Part shown: positions 9,742 through 32,399 of the stretch, in pieces
Position numbering within the stretch: the stretch's first letter is position 1
How the letters are laid out: each line of letters opens with the position of its first letter
Source: Cristatella mucedo
Lineage: Eukaryota > Bryozoa > Phylactolaemata > Cristatellidae
Reading direction: 5' to 3'
Assembly (NCBI GenBank): GCA_009760855.2
Contig: WPIO01000149.1
Coordinates: 278,501-342,500, forward strand
DNA: 64,000 bases
The notes under the pieces: generated by a model
The model's database searches: none
The model's input: only the letters and a program-made list of their open reading frames with translations
What the model was told of the DNA's origin: nothing
Program-made: the position numbers and the translations under genes

Positions 9742-12700
9742 CTACGAACTTAAGTGCTTCTTGGCCAGGAACTGAACTTTCTTCTCAAAACCTGCCGACT
9801 TAATTCGCGAGTTGTGTTCATAGAATGGATTCAAGGCATGCTGAAAAATAGTAATGTCGCATTTCAGAAGGCTGGCCAAGAAACCCTTAAATACAGACTA
9901 CCATCACGAAAATAACAGGAGGTAGCTAGGTGTCAGGTATGACTTCCAATTACCTTTACATATAGCTCGTAGACATCCTGAAAGAAGTTCCTTATTCCGT
10001 CCTCATTTTTTATGTCGTGCAGCACTAGAAATCGCATTCCTGCACGCATTCTTATGTAAGTCAAACTTACGACACCAACAGAGAGGCTAAATCGGAGGGG
10101 GAGGGCACACACTGTGAATATCTGCTTGATCAATAAGTTCATGAATGCACGAATGGTTCGCAAGTAGTCACACACACAACAAACGGCATCACGGTGGCCT
10201 ACCGTAGCAGCTTACATGCTGCCCTTCTTGCATTTAAGCCCTATCAACTCCCATGAGCAACCCGACATTCCAATAGACGTTAACCACCGATCAGCCACCA
10301 GTAAGGCTCCAATCGCTAGTGCAGCACACAGTTGCTTCACTATGAGCTCATGCTGTCTGTTCAGTTCAGAGTGAGCTGCATCCACATCAACCTCGATTAA
10401 ACAACATCAACAACCTCTATAAACATAGCAGATAATAATAATAACAGTGAGAATAATACGACATTTGTATAGCAGCTTAAGAGAGCCAAGTCCCTTCCTA
10501 GGCATTTTACATTCGCTGCAAAGGAAGCATGTCAATTCTTTAGTGAAAATCTGACCAGTGTCAGCACACACAAGCGTACAAAGACGATTCACGCTGAATG
10601 AGCAAATGCCGCGAGGAACAGGTATGTTTTTAGTTTCTTTCTAAATTATGGCGAATCAGGGGATGTTGTGAATTTATTCGGGAGTAAGTTCAGGCTTTGA
10701 GAGCATCCGAACTGGAGGCATGGTCTCCAAAGAATGCAAAGTTAACTAGAGGAACAGCTAAACAGATAGTCACAAAAAAAGATCGGCAGTACGATGCAAA
10801 GTCTGATTAGGAAGCATTTTGGATATGGATGCCGAAGCGGGTGAATGAGGGGACCTCATATGAGTGACAAAACCTTTAAGGCGATGCTCTGCTTGATTGG
10901 GAGCCAAAGCAGGTCTGCGAGAAGCAGTGTACTCTACATTCCGGCCATCCAGATTTCGCACAGACAATTCATGAATATGCTGCCAGAGCCAATTTAGGCT
11001 TTCCAATTTATGAGTAACAATAGAGTCTGCCAATAACTAGCAAATTGGTTTTGTGGCAAATTCAGTTGGAGAAAGTTTGCTGCCACAGCCTATACACAGA
11101 ACGTCGATCGCTCCACACGAGCAGCAGATGTCGCAGTAATCGCGATGCAACTGGTGAACTCTGCAAGTTAGTGTACAGGCTTCGACGAATGAGCTCGGGG
11201 AAGGGGGTTAAAGGTGACTGCCATGGGTCTGGCTGAGTAAATAGTACAGTGCCGGAGACGACCGGGCCAGGGCTGCCTAGACAAAAGCTGCTGCTGCTGC
11301 CTGCCTCTCATGTACCCCCCACCCTTTTTGCCGAGAATATCCTCGTTGGCCTACCACCCGAGAAACCGGCAGACGAGCATCCGGGTGACCGGGGAGAGGT
11401 GGCGCTAGGACATCCTGCTTCGATGCTCGGTCGGCCTCGTCTTCCAGAGAAGGCAACTCGTTTTTGGTCTACCAAGGGGACGATCACGTTTTGCTGAAGG
11501 ATTAATGATTGTTAGGCAGATCTAACGAGCCCTGCCGAGAGCGGCACACATGCAAAAACTTGGACTAAGAGTTGGACTAACAATTAAAATGAATTGCTCA
11601 GGGTAGCAACGATAGTTGAAGTAAAAATTTCTTTGACTGGGCAAGAGAGCCATTCAAGATCGAGACTTAACTGCTGCCTCCTCAAAGCCTGGCTTCGCCC
11701 TTGCGTTGGCTGTGGTAGCAGTCACACTGACTGGCTGCCATAACGGTCGTCACATCCTGTAGTTACGACGATCCACAGACACTAGCGGTGAGTGCTAAAT
11801 GTGTAAAATGCATCATCAGGACTGCTGCCGATGACCAACACAGTCGGGAATCCTTGCATTTCAGAGAGCGGTGCATTGGTTGCTAAATGCAAAGATGAAG
11901 TGAATGTCAACTGATTCAACGGCCTCATTTGTATAGTGGCAAAACAGCCTTAGCCTCCACCATCACTCCCTCTTGCAGATGGCATTGAAGAATTGCTTGC
12001 TAGAAAGAGATTGAGTTCTCCGAGGGCTCTTTTATCATGTGAGTTATTATTATTATTATATTATTATTGCTGCATGGTTTGAACCCACGAGACGCATCTC
12101 GAAGTGCAAGTACCTTACTCATACGCTAAGACGGGGGGGGGGGTGCGCAAGTGCACTGCTTCTATTGCCTCGACCAAACTTGGCCCAAGCATCCCAGCCG
12201 TTTTCATGCCGAACGCCTCTGAAAAGTAAAAGGATACTTCCTGCAGTCACGAAAGCCGACACGAGCCACTCGTTGAACTTGTCGGCCACTTTAAGATACA
12301 TGCTGTTCGTGGACCACAGCACCTCGTCCACCAGGTCCAAGGACGCATGGGCAATGAATTGGCTCAGGTGGTAGTCATCACGCTGCAACGAGCGCGCGAC
12401 TCATAGGTGAGCGCAGCTGCAGCGCAGCATCGCCGCCGCAAACGGGATATCGCTGTGCAAGAAAGAGAGAAGCGGCATTGCAGCATTACAGCATTGCAGC
12501 AGCGCGGCAAAACACCCAACTAGCGAGTCGGGCGGAACAGATGGCTCGCGATGCGCTGCCTGCAGGCAGACCGAACAGAGAATCGCCTGCAGAGTCGACA
12601 GGAACAGTGGCGGCCGCGGCAACAGCCCAAGAAGCGTGGCGGAGCGCTGCTCACACGTGGCACAGGCTCCTATCGGATTTAGTCGGGCAGGCGTGGACTC

Positions 12701-15079
12701 TCGGCTACACGCCAAGCACTGACAGGCGAGCAGCGGAAATGCGCCGACGCCATGATCTCGCGAGGCAAAGCAGGCGGCTGTCAGCGCAGGACACGAGCAG
12801 AGCGAAGCCAGGGAGCAGAGAGCGGGCGAGCAAGCGGCTCGCCCGCTCTCTGCTCGAGCCGACGGAAAAAGGAAGAACGCCAGGCATCCAAGAGCGCACG
12901 CGTGAACGCACGCCAGGCCGCCGCGATGCTGTGACAAAAAAGCTCCGACAAACGGTCACAGCCGGCAACGAGAACGAGACTTGCAGAGGCGACTGGTCCT
13001 GGTTTTGAAATGGGTTTCTCCACGCGGGCGACAGAGAGGAGGAGCCGAGCACGAACTCGTACGGGGCCGAGCACTAATCCTAACCGAGCGATCAAGGAGG
13101 CGCCGTACAGAGGCGGTACAGACGGTGGGTGGCCCGCCCAACGAGTGGTGGGCGGAACTATACTGCCAACGCCCCGCGTGGTGCTCACATCCGTCTTGAA
13201 GCCTCCCCTCGAAGCAACGGAGCGCCGCAATGAGTCGACGAGCTTGACACGTCCCTTCGCTGCCAGCGACTACGGCAGCCGGACGGACGGTGGCGTGACG
13301 AAACTCTAATCGCAAATATAGGCGGCTCCGACGAGCAGCAAGGCCATCGTGCATACTTTGCATGAGCAGCCACCTCCTCCGCCGGGTCAAGTCAGCCGTC
13401 TGCTTCCTGCCAAAGGCCCACCCCGGCTTTCGGTGCATGTCGTCACAGCGTCGGTCGGCCTTCACCGTGTAAAGACCACGAACTGCCGCCATCCGTTAGA
13501 TTACAAGACATCCGCTGCACTTCCGGGTTCCGCTAGTTTCATTCGGGCTTCAATGGATAGTTCGGCTTTTGGCGCTGCTGTGCAGCACGCAACCCAGCAG
13601 CAGCCCGGCACGACCTCCGGGATCCCGGGTCCATCACATCCGGGATGCTCGAATGCCGCCTCGGCCGCTCAATGCACGCGGCAAATCACCAGCCGAGACG
13701 CAAGTCGGAGCAAGGCATAGAAAGAAAACGGAGTGGAGCTGCTCGTTCGCGCGACCTGCGTGAGGCAGCATGACATGCAGCAGCAGCAGCAGCTACCCCG
13801 AGAACGATGCTCCCAGTGTTGGCGGGGCATGAGCGAAGCGCCACCACAATTAGACAAAGTCACGAGCGCACCGACGACATGATTGCAAAGGCGCGCTGAG
13901 ACATAGCAGGGGAAGGGGAGGATAGAGGAGGAGGAGGTGTAGGGGCTCGCGGGCGCGCGATGGCGGCGCGCGATGAAGAGCGAAGCCCCCACAAGCGTTG
14001 TCGACGACGGCTGCATTATACGATCTAGCAGCCGTCGTGCGTGCTGCTCCGGAGCACGAGGCGTTAGGAGAGAGAGGAGAGTGGATAGCGTGCGTGCAGG
14101 CCGACGCACAGGCAGAAAGTGAATTGCGCGGCAAGGAACGAGTCACGTGCCGGCAAGGAGCGTTCCCGTTGGGCGGACAGAACGTCGGCTGGGGGCGGAA
14201 CCACGTGACGGCGATCACACGCCCACAGAGGCACTGCGCTGCTTCGCGAGAGCTCGTGCAGGCAGTGAGCTCGAAGCTTCCGGCTTTCGGCCGCGGAGGG
14301 TTCGAGAAGCATCGCAGAGCGTCGTCGTCATCATCGGCACTGAAGCATCGAAGCCCGGGGTCACAACCCCGTATCCCCGAGTCGAGAGGCGCTGCAGTGG
14401 CAGAGCCAGGAGGCAGGAGGCAGGGGCGGGACCAGAGAAGAGGCGGAGCCTCGCGGAAACGTGCACGGAGGCAGCCGCCGGACTGACTTCTGCTCGATGA
14501 GACACGTGCTGCTGCTGCTTCGAATGTCAGCAGCAGCACGTGTGCACCCTTTGACCGATCAGCAGACAGCAGGGATCCTTTGTCAAGAGTAAGCAAACGA
14601 GGGACTGGTTTACTGCAGGGTCGAAAACCGGGTCACATGACACCTATACTAAGAAAGGAGCAGACGGTCGGTGACCGACTCGGCGCCGACTCACAGCTGA
14701 GTACCTGCAGAGCAAGACTACCATTAATGCTCAACTCTCTCTCCCCTTTCCCGGTACGATCTGTCACAGTATCTTCTCTGCAAGAGACAGTGTGCAGGAT
14801 TACGGGGCAGTGAGCAAAACCATGCTAGAGAAAGCGCCTTAAACTAATATCACTCAGCAAAAAAACGCAGCTCGAAAAGGCTGCCATTCATCAAGGGGTC
14901 AAGGTGCTCGCCTTTGACGACCGAGGTCATGAGCTCAAAGTGCCGGGATGCAAGTTCTCTTAGACCTCTGTGCAAATGAATTTTTTCTATTTTAACTCCG
15001 ACAGATCGCTATGGCGATCAGGCAGCCGGCCAGGAGGTCCCCTGCGAAGGCATCTCGAGCAATCGGGAGGAGAGAGAGT

Positions 15080-15161
<82 letters not shown>

Positions 15162-15367
15162 AGCACAATTTCACTCTCCCTCAAGGTCGCCTGGAACATG
15201 GCGGGCGCAGCTGCCCACGGCTGTACAGATTAGAGTAGCCGACGAGGCAGCGACGTCAGCTGCAGGCACTGACTGACCTTGCCTTCTGCACGCGCGGCAG
15301 GGTGCTCGAGTTCAAACACTGGGTTGTCGTGGTGTCCGACTATGACGAAGTAATAGCTGCCCGACAT
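9742..15367 (-). CDS. TRAPPC2: TRAPPC2 (sedlin), complete, four exons
   Basis: Small subunit of the TRAPP complexes that tether vesicles at the ER-Golgi interface, with a longin-like fold. Exons on the minus strand: 15278-15367 (ATG, starts [20 protein letters not shown]), 12238-12382 ([30 protein letters not shown]), 9954-10039 ([19 protein letters not shown]) and 9742-9840 ([20 protein letters not shown], ending KKHLSS and stop). Donors: AAG|GTCAGT, GAA|GTATCC, AAG|GTAATT. Acceptors: TTGCAG, GTGCAG, TTTCAG. The lengths sum to 420 nt, that is 139 residues plus stop, against 140 residues in human sedlin, and identity is high throughout. Introns hold LINE B (10405-11060), SINE pieces and GC-rich hairpins. 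The reading frame has no defects, so this looks like the functional gene and not a processed pseudogene. Confidence 0.95.
10405..11060 (-). mobile_element. LINE family B 3' fragment in TRAPPC2 intron 2
   Basis: Minus-strand LINE-B 3' region: a degenerate C-terminal coding region (10620-10900), the UTR (TGCAGCGAATGTAAAATGCC), a stem-loop relic near 10480 and an AAT-type tail at 10434-10444. Confidence 0.7.
11880..12070. mobile_element. SINE S2 fragment and adjacent LINE B tail
   Basis: 11880-11965 resembles the S2 3' end in minus orientation (AACTGATTCAACGGCCTCATT). 11998-12070 is a plus-strand LINE-B terminal stem-loop (GAGATTGAGTTCTCCGAGGG) with a TTA tail at 12043-12065. Both lie in intron 2 of TRAPPC2, and the tail ends about 170 bp before exon 2 (minus-strand gene). 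Confidence 0.5.
12813..12855. repeat. perfect 19-bp inverted repeat (hairpin)
   Basis: Arms 12813-12831 and 12837-12855 are exact reverse complements (GAGCAGAGAGCGGGCGAGC) around a 5-nt loop. It lies in the GC-rich intron 1 of TRAPPC2. Confidence 0.9.
14502..14543. repeat. perfect 16-bp inverted repeat (hairpin)
   Basis: Arms 14502-14517 (ACACGTGCTGCTGCTG) and 14528-14543 are exact reverse complements around a 10-nt loop. Both arms contain CACGTG E-box cores. It lies in intron 1 of TRAPPC2. Confidence 0.9.
14880..14985 (+). mobile_element. SINE family S1, diverged copy
   Basis: The head is recognisable (AAGGGGTCAAGGTGCTCGCC, GACCGAGGTCATGAGCTC), and a shortened tail (AAGTTCTCTTAGACC...CAAATGAATT) follows. 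It is in intron 1 of TRAPPC2, opposite in orientation to the gene. Confidence 0.65.
15070..15157. repeat. GA microsatellite
   Basis: A nearly pure GA run of about 80 bp within TRAPPC2 intron 1, about 120 bp from the exon 1 donor. Confidence 0.95.
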
Positions 15368-17080
15368 TCACGAGTATGCGATGCAGCACACGCAACGACC
15401 GCAAGCGGCTGCCTGCAATGACAAGAGAAAGTCGCCCGAGTAACTACTAAAAACGTAGCGAATACATAGACGAGCTCTGTGGAAGGACGCACGCACGTGG
15501 TACAGGCCAAGCGCAAAGCCAGCGACCGTCCCACAATGGCTGCTACTGCCACGGCTTACAGCCCCTCAGAGCAAAGAGAGCTACCTGAGCAGCAGAATCG
15601 CTGACGGCCCACGAGGAAGCCTACGCCGATAGCGGACGCACGCGCAGCAGACTCGGCCACACCAGGCTCGTTCGTTGTGCACCGTTTGCCAGGCCGGAAG
15701 CTCACGAGCTCTCAAAGACGCCGACAATGTACAGCTAGCCTGCGCCCATGGCGAGCACCACATGGAGGTCACGGCAAGGTCAGCGCGAATACTCCGGCGA
15801 CAAAAAAGAAAACTCGTTGAAAGAGCCAATGATGCACACGGTCACCGACTGCAAGAGAGCCGCGAGCAGCGCGATTCATTCTCGCCTCCTCCTCGCGTGA
15901 ACCGTGAAGAGAGCAGCGCGATTCGGAAGCAGAGGCCTGCTCAGCAGCCAGCCAACCAGCGCTTTCTCTGCTAGCTCACACCCAAGGATCCCCGTGCACC
16001 GCGAGCGGGTCGGCGCGAAAAAAGTCGGCCAGGCAGCTAGCGCAACCCTCGCAGCTCTCGGCCCGGCAGCACACTTCTTGCTGCAGTTGGGGGGGGGGGG
16101 CACTGCAGAAAAGCAAAACACTACGCAATGCCAGCCCGCGCGGGCTGGCCGGCCGGCTAGCACAGTCGCAGCTAGGCGAAGGCGAGGCTGGCGATCGGTT
16201 GCGGGCAGCGTTGCCCGGCGACGTGAGCGAACGGAGCGCGGCGGACGCGCCGTGCAACGAGCTCCTTTCGTTCTCGCCTCCTCCTCGCGTGCCGACCGCA
16301 GGCGAGATCCTGCGGTCCGGATGGCTTGAGCGAGTGCGGAGCCGCGTTCAAGCGCGGCTGTGCCGGTGCGATGAGCTGACGTTGCACGCTTGGAACGCTC
16401 AGACCAGTTCGCGTTTCACGCCTATGTCTGAGCGCGGAACGCACGAGCGTCCGCGAGCGCCTAGCAATGCTAGCGAAGCACCGCCGCCGGCGGTTGGCTC
16501 GACCGCCCCCGAGCTTTCTCTCGCGAATAAGCGTCGCTCGCGGATTCGGCGGGCAAAAAATACGCGCGCTCGCGTCCCGTTATGAAGCATCCCGGGCAGG
16601 AACAGGTAAAAGGATGCCTCCAAGACCGATCGCTCCACTGCACACGGGTAGCGACAGCACCCCAGGGAAGGAACGTGCACTGAGAAGTATCAAATCTGCT
16701 TGCGCGCAAAACCTACTAAAAGATCTAGCCAAATTCACCACGGCGAAGAAGCGGCGTCCTCCTACGCTCACGGCGGATAATCTCACAAGCTATGAAGGTT
16801 ACTGCAGGAGGCGGAAACAGGACGCTACAGAAGTGAAGTTACTGGAACCGCTGTAAGCCACATCCCGCCGCATTGCCTTGGAGTTATCTTACCGCGCGGC
16901 GTTTTGCCCGCCGCCGAGTGCGCGAGTTCTCGCGTTCGCGCGCTGTATACATACGCGCAGGCACGAAGGCGCCCGAAGGGTTTATTTCCCGGGTCGCTAT
17001 GGCTCCCGAACGGAAGCTTGGTATACCATTAAAGTATATTGCGTGCACTAGGAAGATAGCGAACCTGCTCTCGGCTTGCT
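15368..17080. other. GC-rich 5' flank of TRAPPC2, no gene recognised
   Basis: CpG-rich sequence upstream of the TRAPPC2 start, so it presumably includes its promoter and 5' UTR. Overlapping ORFs on both strands (15.9-16.9 kb) are Arg/Ala/Ser-rich with no domain, as expected from GC-rich non-coding DNA. A G10 run lies at 16089-16099. No TATA box was identified with confidence. Confidence 0.4.
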
Positions 17081-17540
17081 AATCGTCAGTATATATGCAT
17101 TTGTGACATCCCGTCTTGACTTCTGTAGCTCACTGTTTGCACCCAGGCGCATAAAGCTGGTGCAAAACCATGCAGCTAGGCTTGTATGTCGTGAGCATCG
17201 CATTTTCCACATCACCACTTCTCGCCGACCTGCACTGGCTACCAGTCAAGCAACGTATCGACTTCAAGGTTTTGTCACTCACTGGTAGGCCCCTTCATTC
17301 TTTGGCTCCAGCCTACCTATCAGATCTTCTACCCCATCAGGCTAAGCATAGTGCCATCAAATTTTCGGAATCTAATTGTTTACCTATACCAAGTTATTCT
17401 TATTGTTTATTGAGCTTGCTACCACTAGCCATTCGATCGCGCTCCTTTGCAGCAAATGTAAAGAGCCCAGAAAGAGGTTTGAGCTCTGTGAAGGCGCTAT
17501 ATCAAATGTCTTATCATTATTATTATTACTATTGTAATGA
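17081..17540 (+). mobile_element. LINE family B 3' end with TTA tail
   Basis: Plus-strand remnants: VTSRLDFCSSLFA, LADLHWLPVKQRIDFKVLSL and LHSLAPAYLSDLLPHQAKHS. The UTR (GCAAATGTAAAGAGCCCAG), stem-loop and TTATTATTATTA-type tail at 17514-17530 follow. The DYCNSLL-like segment (here DFCSSLF) and HWLPV are hallmarks of the CR1/L2-type C-terminus. Confidence 0.85.
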
Positions 17541-17599
17541 GGAACAGAGGCCATAGCAGGATTGACATCGCGATAAATAGACGTGCATCGATGAATTAG

Positions 17600-19072
17600 C
17601 AGCTAATACGCCATCCTGCTATGGGCTCTACTCTATGCCCATAGCAGTTGCTATTGTAACGCCGAAGGCTCGGGGGGTAAGCTTGACCTGCCGCTTACCT
17701 AGCGGCGTAGCCTATCGCCTAATGCCGTTCGGTGCGCGCCTCCGCGCAATAAGCTGGCCGCCACGAAACGAGCGTTTCTGGCGCTGACCTGCTTACCGTT
17801 ACTAAAGGGGGTCGTGAGTCCGCGGCGTGAATTGGAAGCAAGACACACAAATTGGGGATTTTACTGAACTTTATTCGCAAGCGCACAAAGTCGCTGCGCG
17901 TCTAGTTCAGCTTTATCTCTACACTCCTCGCACGTTCAACACTCTTGCGGAGGGAATACTCCTCTACACTAAGCGCGACCCGGACCCTAAACCCTAACCG
18001 GTGAACTAGGAATCCGTTCCCACCTGTGCCGAGGGAATACCCCAAACACGCCAACTTAAACACTCGAGCGGAGGGAGTACTTCTCCACACTGAAGTGCGA
18101 ACCGGAGTCTAAACCCTACCCGGTGAACTAGAACTCGGTTCCCACCAGTGCGACCGGAATACTCCACACACGCCAACTCAAGCACTCCTGCGGAGGAAAT
18201 AATTCTCCACACTGAAGCGCGATCCGGAGCCTAAACCCTACCCGGTGAACTAGAGCTCCACACACGCCAACTACGCCTAGCTCGCGCCGGCAAATCCCTA
18301 TGCCGAGACCACGTGCTAGCGCGCACACACACGACACAAAAGAAACACAAAACACAAAAGAACACACAAAATGCCAGCTCGGGCGCGATACGACCGTATT
18401 CGGTGGGGTTCCACCGAATCCTCCTAGAGCTGTCTCGTCTTGTTCCGTCAATCGCCGGCGAACAGCCCGCCCTCCTCCCTCGCTTTCAGAGAAACGAGTG
18501 CAACGGCGTCGAAGCCGGACCAAAGACAAAAAGACACGAGACCAAGAGCGAGCGTCGCTCGACTCTTAAATACCTAGCTGGAACAATGGGCAAGAGCTTA
18601 GTGGTATTGGGCCCGGACACCTTGGCCCATTACAGAAAGGAATGACTACCGTCCCCAGGCCACTGGAAGGGTACCTCCGTCCAGCTTGAATGGCGAATGG
18701 GTTCCAGAAGATTCTTTCTTGGAAAGAGGGAAGGCCGGGGGTTGACAGGCCAGCCAACATCTATCAGCAGCTTCCGCGAGTATCGGACCAATTCTAAAGG
18801 CCGAATCGCCGCCGCTCGTCTCAGAGCTTCCTGGCCTGCTCCTAAGCGCTTCCTCTCTAACCGCACTGACGCTCCTCTCTGGCTCACTGCTCCAGGACAA
18901 AGGGGCTCTAGCCCGCCGCCGAACAGCTCTTGTTCGCGCTAAAATTCAGCCAAAGCCAGCCGGGCGCTACACTATGAGCATAGCGCCCATAGCAAAACGA
19001 TGTGCTTCTCCGGTCGATGCCCATGGCAGCTGCTATGGGCATAGTGCCCACAGCAGGACGGCGTATTAGCTG
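17600..19072. mobile_element. TIR/foldback-type DNA element, 1.47 kb
   Basis: The left end (17600-17652) and the reverse complement of the right end (19022-19072) share CAGCTAATACGCCRTCCTGC and then TGGGC, and after a small indel TATGCCCATAGCAG. The flanks read GAATTAG on the left and GAATCAG on the right, a candidate 7-bp target duplication with one mismatch. The termini carry further palindromes: TGCTATGGGC...GCCCATAGCA at 17617-17646, and a near-palindrome around 19018-19043. The interior has no transposase, so the element is non-autonomous. It contains a 120-bp tandem repeat array and a GC-rich part. The superfamily is unknown. Confidence 0.65.
17920..18270. repeat. tandem repeat, about 120-bp unit, three diverged copies
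   Basis: Each unit contains TGCGGAGG (or a variant), TCTCCACACT, CGACCCGGA/CGAACCGGA, CTAAACCCTA and CCGGTGAACTAG. Copies begin near 17940, 18062 and 18185, and the last is truncated. The first unit contains CCCTAAACCCTAACC, which resembles a telomere motif but is not a telomeric array. It is internal to the 17600-19072 element. Confidence 0.8.
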
Positions 19073-20516
19073 GAATCAGTCGCATTAAGCAGGCGTTGAG
19101 CAGTGCGACGCGGTCTAAAAGTTTAAGTTTCTTTCGGCCGCTGAAAGACGTTCGCCAGATTAGGACTTTCTAGATATTATTCGCAATTCCTGAATTGTAG
19201 TAATTAGGAACCAGTTACATCGAACGCTACGCTTGGGTGGCACAAACAGCCGCAACTCGTGTAACAGCGGATCTGAGGTGCGTCGGCTGTTGTGAGCGCC
19301 TGCGGCTTCTGCTGTAGTTAACGAAGCGCCTGACCCTAATGCACGCGCCTCACCAGCGGTCAATAGTTAAGCCATTGAAGCAGCGAAGCGTCGGGCCACT
19401 AATGCATGTTATATTCAACGCCGTCTGCTGCAATTAATCGAGCTCTCATACATGTACCCGTTGAAAGGAATAAAGGAGAGCCTCGTTACCGCGCACGAGC
19501 GCCCCTGTGTCTCCGTGAGACTCCGACTAGAACAGCCGCCGCCGCAGCCACTGTTATACAATATGGCACTCGAAGAGAGTGGTCAGCTGCTACTGTTGCT
19601 GCACATTCGCGCCTCTGCGGTGGCCGTAAACTAGCCTGGTTGACTTAACGACGTGGACTTGTGCTCAGGTGCGAGCGGTCTGTATTGCTGCCGCGTTCTG
19701 CTACCGACTGCGCGCCAGCGTGTATCGACGGACTATCTGCGACTTGCAGATAATCCGTGCTTTGAGGCACCGCGCACCGGGCGCCAAGGAGTGTTTCACG
19801 CGTCGGCAAAGATTAGCGCCGTCGGCGAGGAATCGGAAAGAATGCGCGGGCGCCTCGTTAATTCAGAAGCCGACGGCGGGGTCGGGGCCGTCGAGGAGAT
19901 AAGCCGCCGGCGGATTCATGCGAGCTCGCAGAATATTTGCGCAGCCATCGTCGTCTCTAGTCACCAACCGACTCGGCGCGGGTGGGGGATGGGTAGCCAA
20001 TCGACTGAGGAGCGAACGCTCGGCTAGTAAGCGCCGGGACCGCGTACCCCGCCCCCAAGTCGAAATTACGCGCCCCCACCAAAGGTAGCCTCGTGTGGCG
20101 CGGCGATAGCGAGCCTGTCGACCGTGGCGTCCTAGTTACGGGTCACACTCGGCAGTGACGAGCGCCTGACAAATAGCATTTTTGTAGACACTTTATATGC
20201 ATACATATATATATATGTGTGTGTGTGTATATATCAGAGAAAGATAAAAGTGGATCAGAAGTGAGTAAACAGTGTGAAAACGTTGATGATATGCAAAAGT
20301 AAAAGAACTGAATGCCTCCAGTCTGCCGGTCAAGGTTAACCGCGTATTGTCATCAGGTGGCCGGTCTCACGAGCCAAACTGCCCCGGTAGTGCTAAGCAG
20401 AGCTGCCGGAGGACTCAGGAGGTCTAGGTGAGCGGCGTTCTCTGGCGATGCGCCGCAGCAGGCACGCAGTGGGATTGCCATTTAGCCGCCGGCCGCTTTC
20501 CACCCAGCCTTGACTG
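19073..20516. other. no gene recognised; relic of an uncharacterised repeat
   Basis: 19262-19345 (minus) is similar to 47375-47440 (plus), with a shared core around TAACTACA...GCAGAAGC.GCAGGCGC. Both translate to a variant of LTT.AEAAGA.NS, so this looks like a repeat family with former coding capacity. The rest (19.35-20.4 kb) is GC-rich without a supported exon. A short TA/TG run lies at 20201-20234. Confidence 0.4.
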
Positions 20517-23663
<3,147 letters not shown>

Positions 23664-24061
23664 CGTCTTGCTGCCGTTAGAACAGCGCACCGTGGCTGAT
23701 TAGGTTGCTGCACATTTTCTTTCTAGTTTCTACGAGGGGTCGATCGGTGAGCTATCGACATTTGCTGATTGCTCGACGACTGGCTGCTCCGATCTGATCT
23801 CACGCGCGAATTTTGCCTCGGACTAGTCGCCACTTTGCTGGCCTGCCTCGTCGAGACGATTCGCGTGACGACTGTGGAGATGCCGGAGCAAACGTTGCTT
23901 GCTGACGTTTAGCGAGTGATAACTCTTGAACACTTGCACCACCGTAAGCTGGCTTGGCCCGGACTTGGTCGCCTGTCCTCCTCGGAAGCTGCTGCTGTTG
24001 CTTCGGGCGGCAGTGGTGATGGTGACCTCCTCCGCAACCGAATCAGGGGAGACGTGATGCG
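23664..24061. promoter_or_regulatory. putative bidirectional promoter region
   Basis: The 398 bp between divergent start codons: 23663 on the minus strand and 24062 on the plus strand. The sequence is GC-rich towards the DIPK2-like side. No TATA box stands out. The assignment rests only on the head-to-head arrangement of two gene models. Confidence 0.4.

Positions 24062-32399
<8,338 letters not shown>

Noticed and set aside
11249-11497. Open segment of 82 codons ([15 protein letters not shown]...)
   Set aside because: It starts without ATG, has no domain and lies antisense in TRAPPC2 intron 2. The acceptor-like GTACAG is not enough support.
12401-14596. Several overlapping open frames of 100-250 codons on both strands
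   Set aside because: They lie within TRAPPC2 intron 1, are Arg/Ala/Ser/Cys-rich, overlap each other in opposite frames and show no domain. They are expected in GC-rich non-coding DNA.
9742-15367. Processed TRAPPC2 pseudogene
   Set aside because: TRAPPC2 has known processed copies in some animals, but this locus has introns with GT-AG sites and an unbroken frame.
17940-18270. Interstitial telomere
   Set aside because: CCCTAAACCCTAACC occurs once and CTAAACCCTA recurs only as part of a 120-bp unit. There is no tandem telomeric array.
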